Source: Sphingobacterium lactis (GTDB lineage Bacteria; Bacteroidota; Bacteroidia; Sphingobacteriales; Sphingobacteriaceae). Taken from it: DNA of 64,000 bases. Where the stretch lies: NCBI RefSeq assembly GCF_011046555.1, contig NZ_CP049246.1, positions 2,170,001 to 2,234,000 of the forward strand, read 5' to 3'. Both the position numbers and the translations under genes were made by a program. Below the pieces are notes generated by a model. That model worked only from the letters and a program-made list of their open reading frames with translations. It was not told where the DNA came from and searched no databases. The first letter of the stretch is position 1, and each line of letters opens with the position of its first letter. Positions 25,239 through 34,393 of the stretch are shown piece after piece.

Positions 25239-26414
25239 TTGGAAAAAAATACCAAGAGAGCCTTATTTCAGGTTCGAAATTTCGAGAGAACAATTCAAGA
25301 ATATTTGTTTAAGGAACCTTTTGCGAGGTTCCTTACGCAGTTTTATAAGAACAACAAACAGATGGGTTCTTCCGATCGCCGGATGAATACCCGCTACTGC
25401 TACAACTATTTCCGTTTGGGAGGTGCTTTCAGCGATCTCTCGGCAACGGAACGCCTGGCGATAGCGGAATTCCTGTGCGAGACGGAAAGTGCCGTGGTGG
25501 AGGCTTTCCGCCCGGAATGGACAACTATGCTGGAGCATCCTGTCGAGGAGAAGGTCGCCATCGTGGAAGAGCTGGATCCTGACTTTTTGCAACGGGTATT
25601 CCCGTGGACAGCCCAGCTGTCTGAGGCCATAGATACGCGTGCGTTTCTGATTTCGCATTTCGTACAGCCCGATTTGTTTATCCGCCTCCGCCGTGGGAAG
25701 GAAAAGCAGGTTATGGATGCGCTGACGAAAGCAGATGTTGCCTTTACAGTTTTGGGCCCGCAGACCTTAGCCCTTCCAAATGGAAGCAAGCTTCAGCAGG
25801 TCCGTGGTATCGATGGCCTGTATGAAGTACAGGACCTTTCCTCACAACAAAGTTTGAATTTGGCTACGATCCGTGCAAAACAATCCTGGTGGGATTGCTG
25901 TGCCGCATCGGGTGGTAAATCACTGTTGCTGCTGGATCAGGAACCTGATATCAAACTGATGGTATCGGATATACGCATGAGTATCCTGCGCAACCTGGAT
26001 GAACGCTTTGCTGCTGCCGGTGTTCGTACCTGTTACCGAAAGAAAATAGTAGACCTAAGCGATTCTGTTCAGCACATCATGGAAAAGGAATCTTTTGATG
26101 CCATTCTGCTGGATGCGCCTTGTTCAGGGTCAGGAACGTGGGGGAGAAGCCCCGATATGCTCAGCAAGTTTACGACAGCGGAGATCGATCGCTTTGCTGA
26201 TCTGCAAAAGAATATTGTCCGCAATGCGGTGCCTTACCTGAAAGATAATGGGCAATTGCTGTATATCACCTGTTCTGTATTTGCTGCCGAGAATGAAGAA
26301 GTGGTGGCATTTATTGAGAAGGAGTTGGGCCTCACGCTACAGGCCAAGGAAAATATCCTGGGTTATGGCAACAAGGCCGACTCGATGTTTGCGGCGGTAT
26401 TCCGGAAAGCTTAG
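25239..26414 (+). CDS. RsmB/NOP-family RNA (cytosine-5) methyltransferase
   Basis: 391 residues with a TTG start at 25239; no ATG precedes the conserved part. Motif I is WDCCAASGGKSLLLL (SAM binding), motif IV is DAPCSGSGTWGR with one catalytic Cys, and motif VI is YITCSVFAAEN with the second. These two Cys are the m5C RNA methyltransferase signature. The N-terminal 200 residues would be the RNA-binding half. It probably modifies rRNA. It is 9 bp after the lipoprotein gene and converges on the stress-protein gene with a 4-base overlap. Confidence 0.9.
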   Translation: MEKNTKRALFQVRNFERTIQEYLFKEPFARFLTQFYKNNKQMGSSDRRMNTRYCYNYFRLGGAFSDLSATERLAIAEFLCETESAVVEAFRPEWTTMLEHPVEEKVAIVEELDPDFLQRVFPWTAQLSEAIDTRAFLISHFVQPDLFIRLRRGKEKQVMDALTKADVAFTVLGPQTLALPNGSKLQQVRGIDGLYEVQDLSSQQSLNLATIRAKQSWWDCCAASGGKSLLLLDQEPDIKLMVSDIRMSILRNLDERFAAAGVRTCYRKKIVDLSDSVQHIMEKESFDAILLDAPCSGSGTWGRSPDMLSKFTTAEIDRFADLQKNIVRNAVPYLKDNGQLLYITCSVFAAENEEVVAFIEKELGLTLQAKENILGYGNKADSMFAAVFRKA

Positions 26415-26878
26415 TCGCAATTCAACGGAATCACCAAAACTGGGCAGTTTGCCTTGCGGATCAACGACTCGGAAACACTGCCGGAAAGGAAATGATCGAA
26501 GCCCGTACGTCCATTTGTCCCCACAATGATCAATTCTGCGGTCCACTCTTTGGCTACCTGTAGGATTTCGTCGCGGATGTCACCGACGCGGTTGAACGTA
26601 AAAGTTTCCGTTGCTCCGGTAAATTCATGTGCCAGTCGGTTCAGGAAATCCTGTGACGCCTGTTGCTGTATTTCCGTGACCTCCGGTACGATAATCGGCT
26701 GCTGCCCCAATAAAGGGTCAACGCCGTAGGAAGTCGGTGAGGTGGGTGGTACGACGGTTACCAGCGCCAAGGCAGGTTGCAGGTCGGCCACTATTTCTTT
26801 TGCATAATTGATGGCCCGTTCCGAACAGGGGGTTTCATCAACCGCTAATAATATTCTAGAGAATCTTCTTGATGCCAT
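26411..26878 (-). CDS. universal stress protein, UspA family
   Basis: 155 residues with the ATP-binding signature GTNGRTGFDHFLSGSVSESL near the C-terminus and a conserved final strand (CPVLVIPL). N-terminal strand ILLAVDETPCSERAINYA. UspA-type proteins bind ATP and support survival under stress; this one is a single-domain form. Its end overlaps the methyltransferase end, with no terminator between them. Confidence 0.92.
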   Translation of the reverse strand: MASRRFSRILLAVDETPCSERAINYAKEIVADLQPALALVTVVPPTSPTSYGVDPLLGQQPIIVPEVTEIQQQASQDFLNRLAHEFTGATETFTFNRVGDIRDEILQVAKEWTAELIIVGTNGRTGFDHFLSGSVSESLIRKANCPVLVIPLNCD

Positions 26879-26956
26879 GATATTTAGATTATAATGTCTA
26901 TCTAATATAGAAAAAACGTTTAAATTAGCCGGAATGTTTTATAAAACTCGATAAAA

Positions 26957-27724
26957 ATGGCGTTAGCAGTATGTACACTTAGCTCGATTTCGGTCTATCA
27001 GGAGCCGAAAATAGCAGCAGTCCGGGTCTATGAATTACTCTTTGGGGAAGGCCTTCTCGTGTTGGAACGCGCCAAGGAATGGGTGTATATACGTGTGCTG
27101 GAAACGGATATTCAGGGCTGGGTGATGGAAGGTCAGTTTGAAGAGGTGGATGCAGTGCCAACTTATGACTTCATCGTGGATGACGTCGGTGGCTTTGCAT
27201 TGGGCGATGAACAGGCGACGATCGCCTTATTCCATGGAAGTCCGATGCCCGAGAATGGTGTGCTGACGACAAAGGTCAACACCTACAATTTCCTGAACGA
27301 CCCCTTAAAAGTAAATTTTGGTTTTGAGGTTGAACGTGATCGGGAAACATTGGAGAATTTTACAGCAACTTATCTGAATAAAACGGTTGCCCATAAAGGT
27401 CGGACCGAACACGGGTTGGACAGCATTGGCCTCTGCGGCTTGTTCTACCGCCATTTTGGCTTTGAATTGCCGAAAGATTTGGAGTCCATGCTGACTTTGG
27501 GGAAGGCCATTGACTTTATTTCGGAAATTCAGGATGGTGACCTGGCCTTCTTCGAGAACGAAGAGGGGATCGTGGACCATGTCGGATTAGTAGTGAGCGA
27601 GGATGAAGTGCTGCATGTCCGGGAAAAGGTGCGCATCGATCACTTGGATAATGAAGGCCTTTTCAATAAGGACCTCAATCAGGTGACACATAAGCTGCGC
27701 ATCGTTAAACGAATCTTTGATTAG
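26957..27724 (+). CDS. SH3 plus NlpC/P60 family protein with altered active site
   Basis: 255 residues. Residues 10-65 and about 70-125 resemble bacterial SH3 domains; from about 140 an NlpC/P60 (C40) domain follows. The family's D-C-S-G is here DSIGLCG (155-161), so the expected catalytic Cys is Ser 156, with a Cys four residues later at 160. The catalytic His is present in DHVGLVVS (208). Canonical members cut peptidoglycan stem peptides. No signal peptide is seen, so it should be cytoplasmic, where such proteins recycle muropeptides. Either the Cys at 160 takes over, or the protein is not a peptidase. Confidence 0.8.
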   Translation: MALAVCTLSSISVYQEPKIAAVRVYELLFGEGLLVLERAKEWVYIRVLETDIQGWVMEGQFEEVDAVPTYDFIVDDVGGFALGDEQATIALFHGSPMPENGVLTTKVNTYNFLNDPLKVNFGFEVERDRETLENFTATYLNKTVAHKGRTEHGLDSIGLCGLFYRHFGFELPKDLESMLTLGKAIDFISEIQDGDLAFFENEEGIVDHVGLVVSEDEVLHVREKVRIDHLDNEGLFNKDLNQVTHKLRIVKRIFD

Positions 27725-27749
27725 AAGAATAATATTAATCTATATAAAA

Positions 27750-27784
27750 AAGAAAGGGTTATCAATTTGATAACCCTTTCTTTA
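27750..27784. terminator. shared bidirectional terminator
   Basis: A 14-bp stem (GAAAGGGTTATCAA and its complement) with flanking A and T runs serves both the NlpC/P60 gene and the convergent ychF gene. Confidence 0.9.
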
Positions 27785-27805
27785 TGTGAATATTGTCTCT
27801 ATTAC

Positions 27806-28906
27806 TTAAACATTGAAACGGAAGTGCATAATATCACCATCCTCCACGATATAGGTCTTTCCTTCTACGGATAATTTTCCGGCTTCTTTCACGGCAGCTT
27901 CGGAACCGTACTGTACGAAGTCGTTGTATTTGATCACCTCGGCACGAATAAATCCTTTTTCGAAGTCGGTGTGGATGACACCTGCAGCCTGAGGTGCTGT
28001 ATATCCTTTTTCTATTGTCCAAGCGCGAACTTCCTGTACACCTGCGGTAAAGTAAGTCGCCAAATCAAGTAGAGAGTATGCTGCGCGGATCAATTTATGA
28101 ACGCCGGATTCTTCAAGACCCAAATCTTCCAAGAACATCTTGCGCTCTTCGTAATCCTCCAATTGAGCAATCTCCGATTCGATCTGCGCGGATATAACCA
28201 ATACCTCAGCATTCTCGTCCTTTACGGCTTCTTTTACGCGATCAACGTAGGCATTACCCGTATTCACGGAGCCTTCATCCACATTACAAACGTAAAGCAC
28301 AGGTTTCACCGTCAGGAGGGTAAGGTCATCGATGAATTCAAAATCCTCAACGGAAATCGGAGCAGTACGCGCGGATTTACCGGCTTCCAGATGTTCCTTC
28401 ACAACAGAAAGAATTTCGTAGGTTTTCTTCGCATCCTTATCACCGCCGGTCTTTGCCATTTTTTCCACCTTCTGGATGCGTTTTACAACCGTATCCAAAT
28501 CCTTAAGCTGCAATTCCGTATCGATGATCTCTTTATCACGGATCGGATCGACCGAACCATCAACGTGGATCACGTTTCCATCGTCAAAACAACGCAATAC
28601 ATGGATAATCGCATTGGTGGTTCTGATATTCCCCAAGAACTGGTTACCAAGACCTTCGCCTTTGGAAGCACCTTTTACCAAGCCCGCGATATCAACGATC
28701 TCGATGGTATTCGGAACGATCCGCTGTGGATTGACCAATTCGGCCAGCTTATTCAAGCGGTGATCCGGCACGGTAATAACCCCCACATTCGGTTCGATTG
28801 TACAGAATGGGAAGTTTGCTGCTTGCGCTTTAGCGTTTGATAAACAGTTAAATAAGGTTGATTTACCTACGTTCGGTAGGCCTACGATACCACATTGTAA
28901 TGCCAT
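27806..28906 (-). CDS. ychF: YchF/OLA1-type P-loop ATPase/GTPase
   Basis: 366 residues, the usual length. G1 is GLPNVGKSTLFNCL, G3 is DIAGLVKGASKGEGLGNQFL, and the C-terminal TGS-type domain ends HFRFNV. YchF binds ATP in preference to GTP and associates with ribosomes; it acts in stress responses and translation. A TATCTTTG element lies 23 bases before the start codon (28937-28930). Confidence 0.96.
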   Translation of the reverse strand: MALQCGIVGLPNVGKSTLFNCLSNAKAQAANFPFCTIEPNVGVITVPDHRLNKLAELVNPQRIVPNTIEIVDIAGLVKGASKGEGLGNQFLGNIRTTNAIIHVLRCFDDGNVIHVDGSVDPIRDKEIIDTELQLKDLDTVVKRIQKVEKMAKTGGDKDAKKTYEILSVVKEHLEAGKSARTAPISVEDFEFIDDLTLLTVKPVLYVCNVDEGSVNTGNAYVDRVKEAVKDENAEVLVISAQIESEIAQLEDYEERKMFLEDLGLEESGVHKLIRAAYSLLDLATYFTAGVQEVRAWTIEKGYTAPQAAGVIHTDFEKGFIRAEVIKYNDFVQYGSEAAVKEAGKLSVEGKTYIVEDGDIMHFRFNV

Positions 28907-29168
28907 ATTGCTATTTGTTAAAATTGCGACAAAGATAAGAAAATGAAGGTATATAAAACAGCCCTGCGATGGATAATTTATAAACCGTGAAAGAGGACGG
29001 TTTACGAAGATTTCATGACATTAAAATGAAAAATAAACTATTGATAATTAGTGGTGTAGCGTAAGATTTACAATTTTTAACAAATTTCGGTTAATCCTTT
29101 CTTTGGAAATGGATGTCAGAACAATAAACAACGCGGGCCGAAAAGGTCCCGAATGATAAGGAGGTTAT

Positions 29169-29666
29169 ATGAAAAAGTTATTTTACATTACGTTACTATT
29201 AGGGGGAATAGCCTTAGCGAAACCCGCGGAAGCACAAGTGAGTGTGAGTTTAAATATCGGGATCCAACCACAGTGGGGACCTGTCGGATATGATTACGCC
29301 CGCTATTATTATATGCCGGAAATGAATGTGTATTACGATGTGTCCAACAGGTATTACCATTATTACGATGGCCGCAGATGGCGCTCGCACCGCAGTTTAC
29401 CAAGCCGTTACAGACATTATGACCTGTACCGGACCCATAAGGTGGTGATCAACGAATCGAGTCCTTGGCGCAACCATAGCCACTACTACGATCGCTATCG
29501 GAATTATTCTAGAAGTTCTCGCCAGGTAGCTATCCGTGACGGAGGACGTCATTACCGCCACGATAGAGGTGACTACAAATACAACCGCAAACGCGAAAAA
29601 GAACATTACAAAAGATATAAAAAAGCAGAAAAACGTCACCATCGGGAACACCGCGGAAGACATTAA
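29169..29666 (+). CDS. secreted Tyr/Arg/His-rich basic protein
   Basis: 165 residues with a signal peptide (LFYITLLLGGIALAKPAEAQ). The mature part is low-complexity: YDYARYYYMPEMNVYYDVSN, HYYDGRRWRSHRSLPSRYRH, then a very basic tail (KREKEHYKRYKKAEKRHHRE). Several Bacteroidota genomes carry such proteins next to envelope genes; the role is not known. The composition suggests binding to polyanions in the envelope. It forms its own unit with a terminator. Confidence 0.65.
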   Translation: MKKLFYITLLLGGIALAKPAEAQVSVSLNIGIQPQWGPVGYDYARYYYMPEMNVYYDVSNRYYHYYDGRRWRSHRSLPSRYRHYDLYRTHKVVINESSPWRNHSHYYDRYRNYSRSSRQVAIRDGGRHYRHDRGDYKYNRKREKEHYKRYKKAEKRHHREHRGRH

Positions 29667-29695
29667 AAGACATAAAGCAGTACAGTATAGTTAGT

Positions 29696-29729
29696 GAAAA
29701 ACGGGGGCCTTGTAAAGGTTCCCGTTTTT
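29696..29729 (+). terminator. intrinsic terminator
   Basis: AAAAACGGG and CCCGTTTTT pair around an inner stem CCTT/AAGG, with a T-run at the end. Confidence 0.75.
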
Positions 29730-29788
29730 AGTTTTGTCGATTAAAATTCTTACTTTTGTGAAAAATATTTTGTAGATCATATTGGGTT

Positions 29789-30748
29789 ATGTGGAAGAAA
29801 ACTTTTGCCGTTGGGATTGCTGCCGTTACTGCCTTATTATCAGTTAGTTCATGCAATTCTATCGTTGGGAATACTGCGGCACAATCGACTGTGGATTCAT
29901 TGGGAAATCCTATCGATAATGAGGAAGCGCTTGTGAAGAAGGATACCGTACGGTTAATGGATTTGCTGGACTCCCTGAACAAGGGGAAAATCCAGTTTCC
30001 AGCCATGGATTCCATCAATAAAGTTGATCCAAAGGTAGCCAAGCGCAACATGCGCGATTCCATCTACCGCGAGTTGAACAAAAAAGATAAACACATCTAT
30101 CTAACCTTTGACGATGGACCATTGATTGGTAGTTCGGCTATCGATTCCATTACCACGGCAAAAAATATCAAGATCAGTGCTTTTTTGGTTGGCAAGCATG
30201 TCAATATGAGCAAACGTTTGAAGCGTGACTTCGACCGTTACATGAACAATCCGTTGGTGGATTGCTATAACCACAGCTATACCCACGCCGGAAACCGGTT
30301 CCATGCTTTTTACAGCAATCCGGATATGGCAACTGCCGATTTTGAAAAGGCAGAAAAAGACCTTGGCCTGAAGCACAAGATCATCCGTATGCCAGGTCGT
30401 AACATTTGGTTGTTCGATGATGTGCGCCGTATCGACTTGACATCTGGGCAACAGACTGCGGATATGCTCGGGGTGAACGGTTACCGGATCTATGGTTGGG
30501 ATGTGGAGTGGAAGATCAATGGCCTTTCCGGAAAACCGGTGCAGTCCGTGGATGAAATGTATCGCCGGATCCGCAATATGCTCGGCAACAAATCCACCTT
30601 GAAACCCAACAACATCGTCTTGTTGATGCACGATGATATGTTCCAGAACAAAAAGGGGCAGCAGTTATTGAGCAGCCTGATTGATAGCTTAAAGCAGCAT
30701 AAAGACTATAAATTCGATTTTATCGCAGACTATCCTGTAAAATATTAG
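29789..30748 (+). CDS. lipoprotein polysaccharide deacetylase (NodB-type)
   Basis: 319 residues. A lipoprotein signal ends LLSVSSCNS. The NodB domain has TFDDGP (metal and catalytic Asp), YNHSYTHAG (H(S/T)xxH metal site), RMPGRNIW, and LLMHDD as the last motif. It should remove acetyl groups from a cell-envelope or surface polysaccharide. A TACTTTTG at 29751 may be its -7 element. It is followed by an ABC exporter on the same strand. Confidence 0.85.
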   Translation: MWKKTFAVGIAAVTALLSVSSCNSIVGNTAAQSTVDSLGNPIDNEEALVKKDTVRLMDLLDSLNKGKIQFPAMDSINKVDPKVAKRNMRDSIYRELNKKDKHIYLTFDDGPLIGSSAIDSITTAKNIKISAFLVGKHVNMSKRLKRDFDRYMNNPLVDCYNHSYTHAGNRFHAFYSNPDMATADFEKAEKDLGLKHKIIRMPGRNIWLFDDVRRIDLTSGQQTADMLGVNGYRIYGWDVEWKINGLSGKPVQSVDEMYRRIRNMLGNKSTLKPNNIVLLMHDDMFQNKKGQQLLSSLIDSLKQHKDYKFDFIADYPVKY

Positions 30749-30796
30749 GAGATGGTCTGCGTTTAAACTTTTTTTCGAAAATAGCGTTTAACACGT

Positions 30797-32581
30797 ATGA
30801 CCATTACCCAGTTATTCAAGAAAGTTCTTCCTTTTACCAAACCGTATAAGAATTTAATATTCTATACCCTTGTGCTGACCGTTGTGGGTTCGTTTGCGGC
30901 CCAAGTCAATGCGTTTATCCTGAAATATACCGTCGATACCATCAGCGAGTTGTTGGTGAATAAAACCCCACTTCGGCAGGGCCTTTACCTGCTGGGCGTT
31001 ATTTCCGCGATCCTCTTAGGGAAGGAAATTCTCTACTCCATCGTGCAGTTTGGGCAGAAATATTACGGTGAGAAATTGCGGATCATGATTGCGCGGGATT
31101 TCTCCCAAGCGATTGTCGATCGCATTTTGACCTACCGCATGGCCTTCTATACCTCCGGGGTCAATGAATCCGGTAAATTGCAAACTCGTATCGACGCCGG
31201 CATCAGCTCCCTGACGCGTTTGGTGCAGAATTTCTTTATCGATATCCTGCCGTTGTTTGCCAATGCCATTGTCGCCCTGGTCTGTATGTTCCTAGCGAAT
31301 TTCTATGTCGGTCTGGTCGGGCTTTTTATCATCCCCATTTATTTCTATGTCTCCCAACTGCAGGCCAAGCGGCTATCCGGTTTCCGGAGGAACATGCGGA
31401 ATTACCGGGAGAACAAGAATAACCAACTGATCAACCTCATCGATTCCATTACGGTCATCAAGTCCTTCGTAAGAGAGGAAACAGAGGCAGAACGCCATAA
31501 GGAAATCCAATATGAGATGACCGAAAACCAGATGGCAACGCGCAAGACTTCCTTTATTTTCGAGAGCATTAAAGGTTTTATCGAGCAGATCGGCATAGTC
31601 ATCGTTATTATCCTCACCGCCTATTTTGTACTGAACGAGCAGATGACCATTGGTGCCATTATGTTCCATATCATGTTGTTCAACAACGTATCGGCACCAA
31701 TCCGTCAATTGCACCGCATTTATGATGAGGTCAACGATGCCTTGATCTATTCCGAGAGCTTCTTTGGCATTTTGGAAGATGAAGGGCAAAAGGAACCATC
31801 CGGTTCGTATAGGCCCGATCGGATCAAAGGACATATTGAAATCCGTAATGTTGATTTTTCTTATCCGAATGGCCACCAGGCCTTAACGGATGTCAATATG
31901 CGGATTTGCCCGAACCAGAATACGGCGCTGGTCGGTCTTTCCGGTGCAGGAAAAAGTACCATTATCAACCTGCTGGATAAATTCTATGAACCTACTTCCG
32001 GACAGATCCTGTTGGATGGTGTTGACCTTCGTGAGTATGATACCGAATTCCTGAGGGAGAATGTCGGACTGGTATTGCAGCGAAACCATATTTTCAAGGG
32101 CTCAATTGCCGACAATATTCTGTACGGTCGCCCTGGTGCCAATATGGACGATGTGATCGATGCCGCCAAGAAGGCTTCTATTCACGACCAGGTACTGGAG
32201 TTGCCAAATGGCTATGATTCGGAGGCACACCTGTTGTCGGGTGGGCAACAGCAACGTATTGCGATTGCGCGTATGTTCCTGAAGAATCCACCGATCATCT
32301 TCTTGGATGAGCCTACTGCCAACCTGGATGCCATTGCCACCGAACAGATCAAGAACAGTTTGGATGCGATCAAGGTGGGCCGGACAGTCATCATTGTCTC
32401 GCATAGCATTTCGCAGATCATTGATGCCGAACATATCATCGTCATGGAAAAGGGGAGGGTTGTGGAAGATGGTACCCATGAGGAACTGTTCGATATGCAC
32501 GGTACCTACTATAAAATCTTCAGTGCGATGGCTAATAGTCTCAATATTCATAAAATTACCGAGTCCATGCGCGAAGATTAG
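30797..32581 (+). CDS. ABC exporter, membrane and ATPase in one chain (MsbA-like)
   Basis: 594 residues. The N-terminal 300 residues hold six membrane helices (for example LVGLFIIPIYFYVSQLQAK near the third); the C-terminal half is the ATPase with Walker A GLSGAGKST, signature LSGGQQQRIAIARM, and Walker B IIFLDEPTANLDA. It should export a lipid or hydrophobic molecule as a homodimer. The deacetylase before and the acyltransferase after it suggest an envelope-building cluster, but the substrate is not known. Confidence 0.9.
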   Translation: MTITQLFKKVLPFTKPYKNLIFYTLVLTVVGSFAAQVNAFILKYTVDTISELLVNKTPLRQGLYLLGVISAILLGKEILYSIVQFGQKYYGEKLRIMIARDFSQAIVDRILTYRMAFYTSGVNESGKLQTRIDAGISSLTRLVQNFFIDILPLFANAIVALVCMFLANFYVGLVGLFIIPIYFYVSQLQAKRLSGFRRNMRNYRENKNNQLINLIDSITVIKSFVREETEAERHKEIQYEMTENQMATRKTSFIFESIKGFIEQIGIVIVIILTAYFVLNEQMTIGAIMFHIMLFNNVSAPIRQLHRIYDEVNDALIYSESFFGILEDEGQKEPSGSYRPDRIKGHIEIRNVDFSYPNGHQALTDVNMRICPNQNTALVGLSGAGKSTIINLLDKFYEPTSGQILLDGVDLREYDTEFLRENVGLVLQRNHIFKGSIADNILYGRPGANMDDVIDAAKKASIHDQVLELPNGYDSEAHLLSGGQQQRIAIARMFLKNPPIIFLDEPTANLDAIATEQIKNSLDAIKVGRTVIIVSHSISQIIDAEHIIVMEKGRVVEDGTHEELFDMHGTYYKIFSAMANSLNIHKITESMRED

Positions 32582-32646
32582 CCCCTTGCGCGGATTTAGG
32601 CGTGTTTTTTGTTATGTGGTAAAAAGATGTTAAGAAGCGAAGTATT

Positions 32647-33621
32647 ATGTTTTACCCAGTCCTAAAATTCGTTGTTAAGTTCGGCTTGCGGTGGTATGTG
32701 TCCGAATGGCGTTTGCAGAACCTGCAACAGGCCAACGCCAATGTTCCGGCCTTGATTATTGCCAATCATCCAAATTCATTTTTTGATGCCCTGGTGATAG
32801 CCGTCCATCAAGAATCGGAGATTCATTTTCTGACCCGCGGTGATATCTTTGAAAAGCCCCTGGCCAATTGGACACTGCGGACCTTCTTTATGTTGCCGAT
32901 CTACAAGAAATCCGACGATGAGGAATCTGAGATCAAGAATGCCTTTGTTTATGATGAATGTGTTAGCCATTTGAAACAGGGTACCAAGATCCTGATCTTC
33001 CCGGAAGGCGTTTCTCGAAATCACTTGGGTATAAACACCTTTATGCCGCAGGGGACCAATGCGCTGATTCAGCGTGCAGTGAAGATGGATATTCCCATTC
33101 AGGTCCAACCTTATCTATTGCGGTATAGCTCCTTCGACCATATTCCGAAAGCAGTTTCCTTACAGGCATTGGAACCGATCGATTCTACGGACTTTCTACA
33201 GGATGGGCAGGTGATGAGTACCGATGTGCTGTTCAAAGCGAAAAGGGCCATGGAAAACGAGTTGATCCAAGAACCTCTGGAGTCCAATCCTGATTTACGA
33301 AAGGAAAAGGAATGGATGCGCTTGCCTGCCAAGTTGGGCTATTATACGCACAATTGGCTCTACCAGCTGGTGAAGAAAAAGGTTCGGGAAAAGACCGACG
33401 GCACCATATTCTTTGACTCCCTCTTGTTTGGGGTGCTGTTGTTCGGATATCCGTTGCTGATCTTCATACTCAGCCTTATTTTGGGTAATATATTCGGTTT
33501 CTGGTGGGGGATGCTCTTTTTTGTCCTGCTACCCTTTCTATCGTATTGCTGGGTTCAATATGAACCTATCCGCGTGATGTCGGATGAGATGGAAGACCGA
33601 ACAAATAGGCTGAATGGCTAA
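32647..33621 (+). CDS. PlsC-like lysophospholipid acyltransferase
   Basis: 324 residues. Motif I is NHPNSFFDA (NHxxxxD, residues 40-47) and motif III is FPEGVSR (118-124). The C-terminal 60 residues have two membrane helices (LLFGVLLFGYPLLIFILSLI and WGMLFFVLLPFLSYCWV). It probably acylates a glycerophospholipid or related acceptor at the inner membrane. It overlaps the convergent DUF4126 gene by 4 bases. Confidence 0.85.
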   Translation: MFYPVLKFVVKFGLRWYVSEWRLQNLQQANANVPALIIANHPNSFFDALVIAVHQESEIHFLTRGDIFEKPLANWTLRTFFMLPIYKKSDDEESEIKNAFVYDECVSHLKQGTKILIFPEGVSRNHLGINTFMPQGTNALIQRAVKMDIPIQVQPYLLRYSSFDHIPKAVSLQALEPIDSTDFLQDGQVMSTDVLFKAKRAMENELIQEPLESNPDLRKEKEWMRLPAKLGYYTHNWLYQLVKKKVREKTDGTIFFDSLLFGVLLFGYPLLIFILSLILGNIFGFWWGMLFFVLLPFLSYCWVQYEPIRVMSDEMEDRTNRLNG

Positions 33622-34214
33622 AGTTGCTCCTGCGTGCGCCTACCTTTAAATTTCTGGAAAATGCGTTTGCCATATTTAATGGCGAGAAAAAGGATAATGA
33701 TGACCAATATGCCGGCTAGTATCGGCAGGAATATCGCGAACACACTCATGATCGTGGATCCTACGGTTTCTACGGTGGATATGATGGGATTTCCCAGGCC
33801 TGCCGTTGTTCCTGAGGAGGCTGCACGGGTTCCGGCAAGGACGGAACTAATGGTGGCTGCCGTTCCACCACCAGCGATGATCGCCAAAGGCCATTGCGCC
33901 CAATCGTTCATTTCCGTAAACTGGGAAGCAAACAAAATTGACCCCGCAACAGTTGCCAACGGCACGGTAATGCTGTCCAGGATATTATCTACGAAAGGAA
34001 TATAATAGGCGAGGATCTCGATCACCGTCGCTATGCCCGTCGCGATCACTGCCGGCAATCCACCAATCCATGCGTAACTGGAGTCCAATGGAATCCAACC
34101 CATATACGTCCCGAAACTCAGAAAGAAAATGGGTAGAAAGACGCGGAAGCCTGTAGCTGCGGCTAAGCCAATGCCTACAAATAGCGAAAGTATATACGGT
34201 AATATTTCGGTCAT
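33618..34214 (-). CDS. DUF4126 membrane protein
   Basis: About 198 residues from the ATG at 34214 (MTEILPYIL); a longer frame to 34436 would add 74 residues with no hydrophobic pattern and is rejected. Four to five membrane helices, including LSLFVGIGLAAATGFRVFLP and FLPILAGILVIIILFLAIKY, match DUF4126. The basic tail (KYGKRIFQKFKGRRTQE) should be cytoplasmic. Function unknown. Confidence 0.8.
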   Translation of the reverse strand: MTEILPYILSLFVGIGLAAATGFRVFLPIFFLSFGTYMGWIPLDSSYAWIGGLPAVIATGIATVIEILAYYIPFVDNILDSITVPLATVAGSILFASQFTEMNDWAQWPLAIIAGGGTAATISSVLAGTRAASSGTTAGLGNPIISTVETVGSTIMSVFAIFLPILAGILVIIILFLAIKYGKRIFQKFKGRRTQEQL

Positions 34215-34326
34215 GGTGCTATTGATCTGTAATAGCCTTGGTTGGTCAAGAATTATGCCGATTTCATGACGGTATGTAGCTGTATGTTTATCGAGAAAAA
34301 AATAGTGATACATCGGAGATGGCATT

Positions 34327-34362
34327 AAAAAAGCCCCATTCTTATCATTCAAATGAGGCTTC
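34327..34362 (-). terminator. terminator after the ABC-F gene
   Basis: Read leftward, GCCTCATT pairs with AATGGGGC (one G-T pair) across an 11-base loop, followed by a T-run. It lies 32 bases after the ABC-F stop. Confidence 0.7.
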
Positions 34363-34393
34363 TTTGTATTTTCTTGTGGTTTGAGAAGGTAGA

